A DNA stretch of 64,000 bases, taken from the NCBI RefSeq assembly GCF_030253575.1, contig NC_080566.1, positions 6,767,501 through 6,831,500 of the forward strand. The letters are read 5' to 3'. The notes below the pieces were generated by a model that did no database searches, had not been told where the DNA came from, and saw only the letters and a list, made by a program, of their open reading frames with translations. Positions 45,894 to 57,589 of this stretch are shown piece after piece. Position numbers and translations under genes: made by a program. Every line of letters begins with the position of its first letter. The stretch's first letter is position 1. Origin of the DNA: Rhododendron vialii (Eukaryota > Streptophyta > Magnoliopsida > Ericales > Ericaceae).

Positions 45894-46784
45894 AACAAGG
45901 AAACAATACCACTGAACATGCAGCTTTTCATCACGTCCCCAACACTGGATATTTATTTTTATGGGTGCTGTGACAACATTAGAAGATATGAGCTATGGCT
46001 TCTAAAGATTAACCTTGTTTCTTCCCAATTTGCTGACCACTAGACTTTTGCAGCTACTACGGTTTTAGTAACCATAGTCCATATTTTAATTGTCTTTCAT
46101 AGACAACTACAGAAAAAGACTTAAATTGGTGGCAAATTCCTCAATTCATAAACTTGCTTCACAAACCCATATCAGGCAAAAAGTAAAAATACTCTCCTTG
46201 ATCCACTAATGAACTACACTTAGGTGTCAGCCATCTGCAAATGCAATAAGTCAGGGACTGGTTTTGATAAGCAAATCCAATTCCTTTGTTGTGGCTCAAA
46301 AACCACTTTCTTAACTTGAGAGTGACAAGGTCAGATGAACAATTAAGACAAAATTTGTTATCAAGAAAATTCCATTTCAAAACACATTCAATAAAACCCA
46401 TGTAAAACATTTCTCGACATTAGAATAACAAATTCGGAAATAGCAAGATTAATACCATATTTGGAGGCAAGTAAACCCCATTCGAAGATAAGACAAGTAA
46501 ACTCAAGACACAAGACAACAAACATGGCTGTCCGTTGTCCAAGCCATGAAACTCAAACCTTTCACTCCTCTGCATCTATTTGCATACTGGATGAAACTGC
46601 CTTGGAAGACTGTCCAAGAGACCTCTGAGAAGCTGATAGGAACCCACTCATTTACCTTATTCTATACCTTCATTAGGATTGCAACCACCTAAACAACTCA
46701 TGAGCCCATTGTGCAGCCCGAAACGTATTTTCCAACAACTCACATCAAGGTTTACAAAAGCACATAGTGAGTTATATGTATGAC

Positions 46785-47957
46785 TCAAATGTGTCCATCA
46801 TGCTCATTGTGTCTCTTGACAGAAACCAAACTCTCAGTGTATGGAAGAACTTGTAAATTTGGAGGTGGAGGATGACCTTGCACTTGATCATGGACTTCAT
46901 ACTCCTTTCTTTCTCGAGTATTAAGGTTGTACGACATCATCTGTCCATAGCCACGCTCAAGTAGGAACTCACCGTTTTGCCGAAATCCCAATGCCCAGTC
47001 GAGTCCTTTAAAAGGGCCAATAGTGAACTTTTTAGTCCATGACACCTCAACATCCTCTTCATTCATTACCCATATGTCAAAGGACTTCTCCAACAAAAAC
47101 AAGTCAGGTGGAAACACATATGGATTACACCACCACTTCGGATAAATAACCATGGCAAGGGAATCGTTCAAAACAAAAAGTTTATTTTCACCATGCTGGT
47201 CTAACAAGCAAACTTCTGGCACGGGCATCTCTTCAAATACCTCATCGGTCATGCTAAACGTCATAATCACCGCACCACCATTATCGTGACTGTTGGCATA
47301 CCAGAAACAATCCCCATTCCACGACACATACGAATCATGACAACAATGGAAACCAGACTCGATAGGGGACTTTGCCTCAACTTCCCTCCACGAATCTGTA
47401 CTCAAGTCATATATTTCAATCATTTCATCAATGCCCCTAATGTTTAAATCTGTACTCATCATGGCGAATCTAACCACTTTATAATCATCTGTAAAGAAAT
47501 GAAACCCAAATCCCAAATTGCTAATGTGGTCATTTTTATAAGAAGGTTGAGGAAGTATCCTGAATTCTTTCATTGAAGGGTTGCATAGCACAATGGGGGA
47601 ATTTAAACCGAACCGGGTGAGACAAACGATGCCGTTACAAGGACCCAAGATTCGCAGTGCTTTAATATCTAGACCAGTGGAAGATATGTCTATATCTTCA
47701 ACTGGGTTTTGGTCGGGGACAAAGGACAAAACGACGGCCCCCTCGCCGCCGTCCAGGAATCGCTTAACGAGGAGGCAGTCGGTGTTTTCATCGGCGGCGA
47801 TGAAGGCAGCGCGTTGGTGATGGAGGGAAATAAAGCTAGGGTTTCGGATAAGAGCATACCAGTTTTTGCAGACTGACTTGAATTGAAGGAGGGATTTCAC
47901 AGGAAGTCTCCACAGAATCTCCATGAGCAAATCTTCGGATAGCTTATCGATCGCCAT
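46785..47957 (-). CDS. SLF-like F-box/FBA protein, copy 4
   Basis: An intronless gene of 390 residues. The N-terminal F-box is MAIDKLSEDLLMEILWRLPV, then KSLLQFKSVCKNWYALIRNP. The FBA region carries GPCNGIVCLTRFGLNSPIVL, FFTDDYKVVRFAMM, TDSWREVEAKSP, FDIWVMNEEDVEVSWTKKF and WALGFRQNGEF, and a C-terminus VSVKRHNEHDGHI shared with copy 5 but not with copies 2 and 3. It lacks the GYHHH-type loop of copy 3 (FWYANSHDNGGA instead), a variable position between paralogues. The ATG at 47957 is the only reasonable start. Probable SCF adaptor; target unknown. Confidence 0.9.
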   Translation of the reverse strand: MAIDKLSEDLLMEILWRLPVKSLLQFKSVCKNWYALIRNPSFISLHHQRAAFIAADENTDCLLVKRFLDGGEGAVVLSFVPDQNPVEDIDISSTGLDIKALRILGPCNGIVCLTRFGLNSPIVLCNPSMKEFRILPQPSYKNDHISNLGFGFHFFTDDYKVVRFAMMSTDLNIRGIDEMIEIYDLSTDSWREVEAKSPIESGFHCCHDSYVSWNGDCFWYANSHDNGGAVIMTFSMTDEVFEEMPVPEVCLLDQHGENKLFVLNDSLAMVIYPKWWCNPYVFPPDLFLLEKSFDIWVMNEEDVEVSWTKKFTIGPFKGLDWALGFRQNGEFLLERGYGQMMSYNLNTRERKEYEVHDQVQGHPPPPNLQVLPYTESLVSVKRHNEHDGHI

Positions 47958-50042
47958 TTGATTTGATGATGCTATTGAATAGTGATCCCTGTGGTTGAAT
48001 TACGACTTCTATCCCATCTTTCCTTTCTCTTATTCGTCTCTAATCTCTTCTCTCTCGTTTATCAACTTGTGATGCCCACTATGGGACGATTATAAATGAA
48101 CTTGAACCGACGGAAATTACGGTACACACCCAGTTTGGTTGGGGAGTGCCGTAAGCACGAGTAATTTTTTTTCGTGTCACTAAGAATATGATCACATACT
48201 ACACACTAATGAATCGATTTAGTGTTTGAGCCACTAGCTAGCAAGTACTTTACGCACCGGTAATTTCAACCGGAATGCGTAGTACTGTAGGCATGAACAA
48301 ACACTAATGCATCTATATAACCAAATTATTGAGATGCGTAACCAAATCATTGAGAGGCATAACATTTTACAAAATAAGCATAACAATTAAAGGAAGTGTT
48401 TGATTATGCCTATCAATGCTTTGGTTATACGGGTGTATATAGTACGGAGGTGTGTACTATAGTATTGTCAAAAACATTCTATTAAAAAATTCCGGACGAG
48501 TTGTGTTCGGAGTCGTGTCTGTAGACTTTTTGAAAAATTGTTGATAACTTACATTTATCGTTAATAGGGAATTTTTAGAACAAATATATTTTAATCTAAG
48601 TAACTTTTTTCTTCCAAAGGACTTGTGGGGGTCAAAACTTATAGAACTTCCGTAAATTAATCTGGAAAACTAATAAGTACAATTAAAGAAAATATTTAAA
48701 GTTGTGTAGGGGCTTGGACCCTTCCACAGAAGCCGTTCCACTTTCTAGAAAAGAGAAGGTTTGAAAAAAGAAGGTAATTTTAAGGTCAAAAATTATGTGT
48801 TTACGCAAATAATTTTTCTACCAATATGAATCTTATTTGATAGATCTTATTGAGATCTTTTAAACAGTGCAAAAAAAAAAAAGAAAAAATATTTTTCATT
48901 TTCGTTATATTTGTGTTTAAAATTACCTTCTTTTTTAAAAAGAAGGTTTTACACCTCTTCCTAAGTGTACCTCCCCACCAATCCTCATGCACAAAAAAAT
49001 GAAAAGGAAGTACCAAAAAACACACAAGGGGTGAAGTGGAAATGAAATAGAAGAAACTTAAGTCAGAGGATCTCGATGAGATATTAATTTAGAGCAAGAT
49101 TAGATGGCAAGAGGATCTCGTTTTTTGGTTTGTAAACTTATTATTGTGGAGACAAAGAGATAAGAGTGCATATGAGAGGGGTCAACCAAGTGTTGGCTTT
49201 GTCTGGGAAATTCAATGAGAGAGTTGAGAGTTAGGTTGATGTGTAGTTGTGGTTTATCTTGTGTACTCTACAAGTATGTGTTTATGTATCGTGTGCAATT
49301 TATTGGAAACTAAACGAGGACAAAGAGAAGAAGAAAAGTTGGGAACCCCTTCGGCCCGTGTGAAAGAGAGAGATATGCAAGTTGTGAGATTGTGCAATTT
49401 CGTGTTTTTAACACTAAGTTATTTGGTGTGTTTGTGTGAAGATTTGTTCTCTAATTTTCCATCATCGTTCACCGGCTCAACACCTTTTACTTGAAAGGAA
49501 AATACAATTTGGTCTCAACAAGAGAAGGAAGTGCAAAATTCAATTATATTCGATCATTCGCCCACCTCACGATTCCATGTTGATAATTTTTTTTTTTCCC
49601 CTCTGCCTGTTTTTCCTTTCTCTTTAACACATATTAACACAAAGCTGAAACAGCTCACACAGAAGATTTTAAAAAATCCGGACCAATTGCTTCTCTGGGC
49701 TTCCAATATTCATGGTCTAAGCAACAAAATCACCTCACCACTAGATGATATTCATGAATTTCACTTTGGTGGTTCGAATTTTAATAAGATGTATCTGAAA
49801 ATTTAAGAACAAATTCTCGAAATATCATTGATACTGATGCAGCGAAAGCTAATAAAAACACGAACTACTAAATCGAGTCCAAAATCCGTTGATTCATAAC
49901 GAATACTCGGAGATCGAAATCATTCTCTAAACCTGTTTAGTCAAAGAATACCCAAGAATAAAGGCATCAAACACTTTGTTGATTCCGTAGAATACCAAAG
50001 AATTTGGCATAAAAAAGAACACTCATTATAATTTTATTAATC
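47958..50042. other. 5' flank of copy 4 and intergenic DNA
   Basis: The first few hundred bases should include the copy 4 promoter, but I see no clear core elements. The stretch around 48960-49490 (TACCTCCCCACCAATCCTCA, TTATTTGGTGTGTTTGTGTG) recurs at 56095-56380 upstream of copy 5, so upstream flanks were duplicated as well. Confidence 0.5.
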
Positions 50043-50055
50043 ATCAAAAACTCCC

Positions 50056-50918
50056 CGCTCTCTCTCTCTACCTTTCCCAGAGAAACCCCCCCTCCTTTTT
50101 TCCAGATCTGGCCTTTCCGGGGGAGGGGGCCGCCGCCTCCTCTCTCCCCTCCCCCCCGAGCTCCACCTCCCCCTTCCCCTCCTCTCCATCTTTTCTCCCC
50201 CACTCCCTTCTCTGGGTTTGTTTTTAGATTTCCTCCGTTTTTGGTTTTGGTTCGAGTGTTGCTGAGTTCGATTCCTGACTCCGGTCGGCGGCTTATGAGT
50301 CTGGTTTGGTCCGGGCTCCTCCTCGACCTCAAGATCTAGTGGCGGGTCTGACGATTCAGTGGGCGTCGATGGTGGGCTGCGAATAACGGCGAGGTGGGGG
50401 GCGGCGTTGAGGTTTAGTTATTTAGTTATTTTTCTTTCTTTGTCTTTCTTTTTCCGACCGTTTGGCTCGGATTCTACCGGCTGATTTGGGTTTCCCCCAA
50501 ATCAGTCCGGTTTGGTACCAGTTTGGGTTCCCCAAATCTGGTGAGGAAGAGGTGGTGGGCGAATAATCGACGCCTTTTGAGGATCGTCCGAGTTTGGGGT
50601 TGTTGGTGGGTTGTGGTTTGTCCGGGTGCTGTTGTCGGTGAGGGGTCTGCTCTGACCTTTGTTCCGGTGAACAGCTCTCGCCGTCCAGATTTCATATGCG
50701 CTTATCGGGTTTGAGTTGGGGTCCGGTCCGTTTGGATTCTCTACGATCTAGGCCTTGATTGGTTCTCATTTGGCGAGTTCGCCGGTCTTGTTTTGCAGGG
50801 GGTGCCTGTGTCAAAGTCTAGATAGTTTTGACTCATTCTTGTATTTTTTGATGAAATTTGTATTGCCTTCGGGCATTGTTATGAAATGAATTGACTGTGT
50901 TTCAAAAAAAAAAAAAAA
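50056..50918 (+). mobile_element. Retroposed element with poly(A) and 13 bp target duplication
   Basis: A GC-rich island of about 860 bp in AT-rich surroundings. It starts with a CT-rich leader (CTCTCTCTCTCTACC) and ends GAATTGACTGTGTTTC plus 16 A. ATCAAAAACTCCC flanks both ends (50043-50055 and 50919-50931). The 3' end (TTGTATTGCCTTCGGGCATT) resembles plant LINE 3' UTRs. No intact reverse-transcriptase frame is present, so it is an internally deleted LINE, a LINE-mobilised SINE-like element, or a processed transcript. Confidence 0.75.
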
Positions 50919-50931
50919 ATCAAAAACTCCC

Positions 50932-52239
50932 TAGCCCTTAAGACTTACAACCTTACTTATAAGCAATCCTAGTAATACTAAAAAGGTAAATTCAAATTAA
51001 GAAACTACTTCCTTATTAACCAAGATACTACTAAATAAAAAGGAAAATTAGATCAACCTAAGTATGGAAATAAATAATTCTAGACTAAGAATACGAAATC
51101 ACAAAATTTCCTAATCAAGCACTATTTAAATAATTATTATATCTTTCATGAATTCACGCTTGCATTAGATACCACACATCAATTGCATGCAGTATCATAC
51201 TAATACTTACGATAGTAATTTGCTATGTGCGCATATTAATTTCCATTAAACTTGATGTAGAAAGGATAAATTTGGACGATAAAAATTAATTTTCTGGGCA
51301 CGTGATAAAAATTTGGGTGGGGCCGGGGCAAATAACCCATCGGCTAAACATGGTTAGTTCAAACTATGCTACCCATTTTTTGGATATACGTAAGAACACC
51401 CGTTATTGAACCCATTCGTGCCTTTCAAACAACAATTGGGAAGATTGCCAAAAAAAAAATTACTTGAATAAAATCTACCCCACAAATAAAAGTTACAGTA
51501 TCACACTTCAAGATTAGAAGAGAGCATGTTATTAGGAGCACAGAAACAAAAGAGAAATGATTTTCACACTTCCTTTTTTGAAAAATGCACTTCATCTCGT
51601 CTTTTAATGAAAAAATTACACACAAAAGTTTCCCTACAGGACAAGAAATGGAGTGCATTTATTAAAAATGGGAGTGTGGAAGTGGAAGTCATGACCCAAA
51701 CAAAAACTACATTGATGTTTGAGCAAAATGGTAAAGAGGATATGGACTCACAATTCAATAGGTTTTTCTCAAAAAATTTTTTGTTTTGTTTTTTTGTTGT
51801 TGATGAACCACAGAAGCAAGGAATGACGAATAAAGACCTCCACAATATGCAGCATTGCAGCTTGAAACTATACGAAAAGAAAGATAGTTAAACATTTTTT
51901 TGCCGATAACTCAGTATCCGCTCCAATCGACCGACTTCCAGATGAACAATTCCACCGCCCATTAACGGAGACATTACATCACCTCATTCATTACTACTGG
52001 TTTGATTCTTTGAACGAACAGGCCAAAATCTAAACATCCCAAAAGAGGCACCAATGCAAGACAAGAGGAGGAGTTGGGGAGAGGCAAAGGAAACTCAATC
52101 AACTCAAACGGTCACTTTCAAATGAGAGGGAGCCACCCATTCTGAAAAATATCACATAAAATGGAACCACAATCCAATGGAGGCACCTTCTATGATACGT
52201 TGCCTGATCATATTGCCTAAAATGGAACCTCAATCCCAT
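50932..52239. other. Intergenic, nothing recognised
   Basis: AT-rich sequence without recognisable genes. A 121-codon frame at 51526-51891 has low-complexity, K/F-rich content and no family resemblance, so I do not annotate it. Confidence 0.35.
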
Positions 52240-54126
52240 GGGAACAACTGAAGATACATTTTGCATTAGAAAGGAAGCAAATGAACCGAAAAGTGACATA
52301 CTAACAGAAAATGTATGCACGAGCCAAACATTCCTGAACCATCAACTCAATAGCCACATCACATATCTTTTTAGAAGTAAAGGCAGATAATATTTAGTTA
52401 TTTACCCAGGGCATATATCCATACCTGATTAAGTTCTCCGGTAAGAGTTAACTCAAAAGCTTTTAGGTGCCAAAGTGACGCCACGAGATCCCCTGTCCGA
52501 CCCCCTTCCAGACAGGCGCCTGTCCGACCCCCTCTTGGCCGTTGATCTCACAAATCAACGGCTGAGATGGATCGAGCGATTTTTGCTCCAAAACGACGTC
52601 GTTTTGAGCAAGAAGTGCTCGGCCCATCTCAGCCATTGATTTGTGAGATCAACGGCCGAGAAGGGTGGGATAGGCGCTTGTCCAAAAGGGGGTCGGACAG
52701 GGGATCCGAACTCAAGTGACCGCTTCCGTATAGATCTCTATATGAGAATAGATAACAACCTAATTGACAGCAACTTTTGGGAATCCTTCAATCATATACT
52801 GCATAGATATATATCGTCGAGGAAAGAAGACAAAAATGAGAGAGGAAACTGTGTTTGGCTTCCTCTTATATGAATGTACATATTTGAGTATCAAATATAT
52901 GCATCAAACATCAAAAGGACAGGTATCATATACTGTAGTACAATGCCTACATCAAACAATAGTGCAACAATCTGAGATTCAATGAATCATCAGGTGAGTC
53001 AGGTATTATATAGCACAATGTCTACCATCAAACAAAATTGCAACCCATAAGGAAAAATACGAAGTTAACCAATACACCTCAGTAATGGTATGTAGACCAG
53101 AAAAAACTCTCTTGTCAATGGTTAGAAACAAATGCTACGTAGTTTCGTAAAGTGAACTAGATGGAAAAAACATTTCAAATAAAAGCAACAGCAATTATTT
53201 AACAAGGAATAATACCACTGAACATGCAGCTTTTCATCATGGCCATAGCACTGGATTTTTTTGGGTGGTGGGACAACATTAGAAGGTATGAGTTATGGCT
53301 TCTAAAGATTGACCTTGTTTCTTCCCAATGTGCTTCTGATCTTGTGCAACATCATTCACCATTGTACTTTGGTAGCTGCTAGGGTTTTAGTTACCATAGT
53401 CCATATGTTATGGACATTTACAGGAAAAAAACTAAAATCGGTGGCAAATTCCTCAATTAATAACTTCCTTCATAACCCCAGCCAAAGAGTAAAAATACTC
53501 TCCTTGATCCACTAATGAACTACACTTCGGTGTCTCCCTTCAGCAAATGCAGGTAATTCAGAGATTGGTTTTAATAAGAAATTCCAATTTCATCAAACGG
53601 TCAATTTTTTGTTGTGGTTCAGAAACCAGTTTAATGTGTTTCTTAACATGAGAGTGAAAAAGTCAGATGAATGATTAAGACGATATTTGTAATCTAGGAA
53701 ATTCCATTTCAAAACACATTCAAAAAAACCCAAGTTAATTTAATGTGTCGTACAATAGTGTCTTGACATTAGAGTGACAAAGTCGGAAATAGTATCATTA
53801 TTCATTAAGACCATATGCGGAGGCAAGCAATACAGAAAAGACAAGTAAAATCAGGACAGAATATATTGAACATGGCTATCGATTGTCCCAGCCATGAAAC
53901 TCAAACCTTTCCTTCTTTGCATATATTTGCATACCGGAAGAAATCGCTATAGAGGAGACCTCTCAGAGGCCGATGTGAACCATTCATCTACCTTCTTCTT
54001 TTTCCTTTAGCAGTATTGGAAATGACAGCAACCACCTAAAGGACTCGCAAGCCCATTGCGCAGCACATACCGTACATTTTACCACCTGAAGTTCACAAAA
54101 GCCCATAAAGGAGTCATATCTACGAA
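52240..54126 (-). repeat. 3'-flanking duplication block of F-box copy 5
   Basis: Shares ordered segments with the flanks of copies 1, 4 and 6, such as GAAAATGTATGCACGAGCC (as at 20260) and GCTAGGGTTTTAGTTACC (as at 32700), and ends at the stop of copy 5. It lacks the LINE and SINE insertions seen in 31040-33375 and 44920-46784, so it represents the pre-insertion state. Confidence 0.65.
52482..52713. mobile_element. Foldback MITE with long arms
   Basis: Left arm GATCCCCTGTCCGACCCCCT, then GGCCGTTGATCTCACAAATC; the right arm is the reverse complement, ending GGGGGTCGGACAGGGGATCC. The arms are about 100 bp and meet at AAAACGACGTCGTTTT. Flanking AAGTGACGC and AAGTGACCGC suggest a roughly 9 bp target duplication, as in Mutator-like elements. 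In copies 1 and 6 the same site is uninterrupted (GTGCCATAGTGAAAGCTTCC). Confidence 0.85.
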
Positions 54127-55302
54127 TCAAATGTGTCCATCATGCTCATTGTATCTCTTGATAGAAACCAAACTCTCTATGTATGGAAGAACTTGTAAAT
54201 TTGGTGGTGGAGGATGACCATGAACTTGATCATGGACTTCATACTCCTTCCTTTCTTGAGAATTAAGGTTGTATGACATCACCTGTCCATATCCGCTCTC
54301 AAGTAGGAACTCACCATTTTGTCGGAATCCCAATGCCCAGTCGAATCGCTCAAAGGGTCCGACAGTGAACTTTTTAGTCCACGACACCTCAACATCCTCT
54401 TTATTCATCACCCATATGTCAAAGGACTTCTCAATCAAAAACTCTTCAGGTGGCCAAAGAAATGGATTTGACCACGAGTTTGGATAAATAACCATGGCAA
54501 GGCAATTGTTCAAAACGAAGAGTTTCTTTTCACTGTACTCATCTAAAAAGCAAACTTCCGGCACGGGCATCTCTTCAAATACCTCGTCGGTCATGCTAAA
54601 CATGATCACTGCACCACCATTATGGTAACGGTATGCGTACCAGAAACAATCCCCATTCCACGATGTGTACGAATCATGACAACAGTGGAAACCGGACTGG
54701 AAAGGAGACTCAGTGTCAACTACCCTCCAAGAATCTGTACTCGAGTAATATATTTCAATCTTTCCATCAATGCCCCTAGTGGGTATACCCATACCCATCT
54801 TGGCAAATCTAACCACTTTATAATCATCTGTAAATGGATCATACCCAAATCCCAAATTGCTCCTACGGTCATTTTTATAAGAAGGTTGAGGAAGTACCCT
54901 GAATTCTTTCACTGAAGGGTTGCATAGCACAAGGGGGGAGTTTAAACCGTATCGGGTGAGACAAACGACGCCATTACAAGGGCCCAAGATCTGTAGGTGT
55001 TTAATATCTAGACCAGTGGAAGATATGTCTATATCCTCAACTGGGGCTTCGTTGGGGACAAAGGATAATACGCCGCCGCCAAGGCCGCCGTCGAGGAATC
55101 GCTTAACGAGGAGGCTGTCGGTGTTTTCATCGGCGGCGATAGAGGCGGTGCGATAGTGGTGGAGGTAAATAAAGTTAGGGTTTTGGATGAGAGCATACCA
55201 GTTCTGGCAGACTGACTTCAATTGAAGAAGGGTTTTCACGGGAAGCCTACACAGAATCTCCATGAGCAAATCTTCGGATAGGTTTCCGATCGCCATTTGC
55301 AT
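54127..55302 (-). CDS. SLF-like F-box/FBA protein, copy 5
   Basis: An intronless gene of 391 residues. The F-box is MQMAIGNLSEDLLMEILCRL, then PVKTLLQLKSVCQNWYALIQ. FBA blocks are GPCNGVVCLTRYGLNSPLVL, NLGFGYDPFTDDYKVVRF, FWYAYRYHNGGA, SFDIWVMNKEDVEVSWTK and WALGFRQNGEF, and the C-terminus is SLVSIKRYNEHDGHI. Closest in sequence to copy 4. The ATG at 55302 or the one two codons later (55296) could start it; paralogues favour the MAI motif. No disruption seen. Likely SCF adaptor with unknown target. Confidence 0.9.
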   Translation of the reverse strand: MQMAIGNLSEDLLMEILCRLPVKTLLQLKSVCQNWYALIQNPNFIYLHHYRTASIAADENTDSLLVKRFLDGGLGGGVLSFVPNEAPVEDIDISSTGLDIKHLQILGPCNGVVCLTRYGLNSPLVLCNPSVKEFRVLPQPSYKNDRRSNLGFGYDPFTDDYKVVRFAKMGMGIPTRGIDGKIEIYYSSTDSWRVVDTESPFQSGFHCCHDSYTSWNGDCFWYAYRYHNGGAVIMFSMTDEVFEEMPVPEVCFLDEYSEKKLFVLNNCLAMVIYPNSWSNPFLWPPEEFLIEKSFDIWVMNKEDVEVSWTKKFTVGPFERFDWALGFRQNGEFLLESGYGQVMSYNLNSQERKEYEVHDQVHGHPPPPNLQVLPYIESLVSIKRYNEHDGHI

Positions 55303-57589
55303 TTGCTCTGTATTTGCTACCAGTGCTGGAAGAGTATTTGGTGATGGGTGACGGAAGAGTATTTACCGTTCATCTCTGAGATGGAGTACCTGTAAATAGG
55401 TTTTTGACGGAGTCACACGATCTCACTTATCCGTCTCGGCAAATAACGGTCTGAATCTTACAAAAACTTTTTTGAGAAAGACTTTTAAAATTTAAACCGT
55501 CCAAAATTCTTTTAAACGCGCGCAATTCACCTTCGGAAAAGTTATTTTAAAATTCGAACCATCCAAAACATTTTTTTTATTTTTGATATATAACCCTAGC
55601 TTGTAGAGAGAAGGAGGAGAAAAAGATTTGAGAGAGAGACTATGTTTGAGACCTATGAAATCCCTCATTTGAATTAAACATTTTTGGATAAAAAAAAAAA
55701 TTAAGCATTTTGGTGATAGATGAAAAGAAAAGTATGAAAAAAAGAATGTTTTGATTGGCCATTCTATTTTCTCATCCAATCCAAAAAAAATGGTGAAATT
55801 TGGTAAGAAATGATTCCCTTTTTTTATCTCTCATTTTCTCACCATTCAAAGGTGATTAAGGATATCATAAAATTCATAAAACGAGAATGTAAGAATCAAT
55901 GATTTGTCCATTAAAAAAAAATGAATAATCCAGATTCACACTTATATGAATTGAATGGTCCCAGAAAATGTCTCATTACTTTAGGCCAAGTAAGGGTAAC
56001 CTCAAATCAAATGTCCACTCACGTGCGATTGTAAGGTGTGTTTACTTCTCTTCTTAAGTACCTCCCTACTTCCTAAAACAAAAAAAACAAAAAAGTACCT
56101 CCCCGCCAATCCTCATGCACAAAAAAATGAAAAGGATCAGAACTACCAATAAACAAAACTACACAAGGGGTGAACTGTGAAGTGGAAATGAAATAGAAAC
56201 TTGAGTCGCGTGTGTGTGTGAAAGAGAGGGATATGTGAGTTGTGAGGTTATGCAATTTTGTGTTTTTAATAGTACAAGTTATTTGGTGTGTTTGTGTGAA
56301 ATATTTGCTTTCTAATTTTCCATCACCGTTCACCTGACTCAACATCTCTGACTCAACACCTTGTACTTGAAAGGAACAAACACTTTGAACTCAACAATAG
56401 GCAAGGCTGTGGCTGTGGCTGTGGTGATTTGGTCGTCAGCTTGGCGTTGAGGCAGTAAGGCTGTGGCTGGCAGAGGATGGGTTGAGATGAAGGCTGAGAA
56501 CGGCAATGGTTTTTGGCAACAAGCGGCAGCTGTTTGGCGGCGGATGGGATGCGAGGTTACGCCGGTTTATTTGCGGCAGTGGCTTTCCAATCGTTTTTGG
56601 GACCGGCGACATACGGCGGGTTCACGGCGGTCTTGCTTTGTGGCAGCAAAGGGTTGGCGCTTCGGATTCCAAATTTGCATTTAGGGTTTTGGGGTGTATC
56701 TGGACTTTATTGTTGGGCTAATACCCTTGTATTTGAAAGAGATGAAGCGTAAATACTTTCAAAGATCAATAAAACTTTTTCGCCTTTAAAAAAATTAAAA
56801 ACTCCCAACCCAAGATACTTCGAACAGAAAAGGGTGACATAAGACATTGCGGAAATAGGAAAAATGTAAGCTGTATTTAGCATCCTCCTACATGAATGTA
56901 CATAGTAAGTCGAATAAATATCAAAATACAGGTATTATATAGCACATTGACTACCAGTCTACCAACAGACAAAAGTGTAACAATCTGAGGTTCCATGAAG
57001 CCCCAACACAGAGAAAAAGAAACATAGTATGTAAGTAATAAGAGGGAGAATTCAAAAATCACCCTTGACCATTTATCAAAACCGTTCGTAGACATCTGAC
57101 CTTTTAGATACGTCAAATAAACAACTGTACTATTGAAATACTCATCAATGTTTCCCCCGCCATCAAACTCTGTCTACATACAAACGGAATCTGTGACATG
57201 GCAACGAGATATGGTCCAATTTTTCGCATGCGGATCTTTGTGTGAACATGTACAACTCAAGTGTAAAATCGAAAAGGTACCATAGGGGAGAGGTCCACCA
57301 TCATTCTCCCTCAAATGCCACACCATCATTGATTGATACAAAAATGCAGACGCTTGAGTCCTTTGTTTTCAAGACAAGACAACAAATTGGGCTGTTGCAT
57401 ATAAGATCAGTGAAATCACCAAACTCTCTCACTCATTTAAGAACCCTAATTTCCTCTTCACCATCGGGTAATACGTCTGTTTTAAGTCCTGATGGTTTTA
57501 CTCTGTGGGTCCACTACCATTTAGGTGTCAATTTTCCCTCCGAAATACAATGCAATTGCCATGTTACGTCCACGTAATTTCCATAATCA
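55303..57589. other. 5' flank of copy 5 and intergenic DNA
   Basis: Contains the likely promoter of copy 5, a block shared with 48960-49490, a possible retroposed segment (56410-56795) and AT-rich DNA. No gene is supported. Confidence 0.4.
56410..56795 (+). mobile_element. Possible retroposed element with LINE-like 3' end
   Basis: A GC-richer block with repeated GGCTGTGGCTGTGG at its start and AATAAAACTTTTTCGCCTTT plus an A-run at its end. Several overlapping short frames have no family resemblance. No convincing target duplication, so low confidence. Confidence 0.35.

Larger units (their letters stand above)
44920..46784 (-). repeat. 3'-flanking duplication block of F-box copy 4
   Basis: Direct counterpart of 31040-33375, including the LINE 3' fragment and the SINE tail insertion, and ending against the stop codon of copy 4. 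No further coding region is supported. Confidence 0.7.

Noticed and set aside
51526-51891. A 121-codon plus-strand open frame
   Set aside because: Low-complexity composition, an overlapping antisense frame of similar length, and no recognisable family.
56463-56752. Three overlapping frames of 70-80 codons
   Set aside because: No conserved motif; the block looks like a retroposed non-coding segment.
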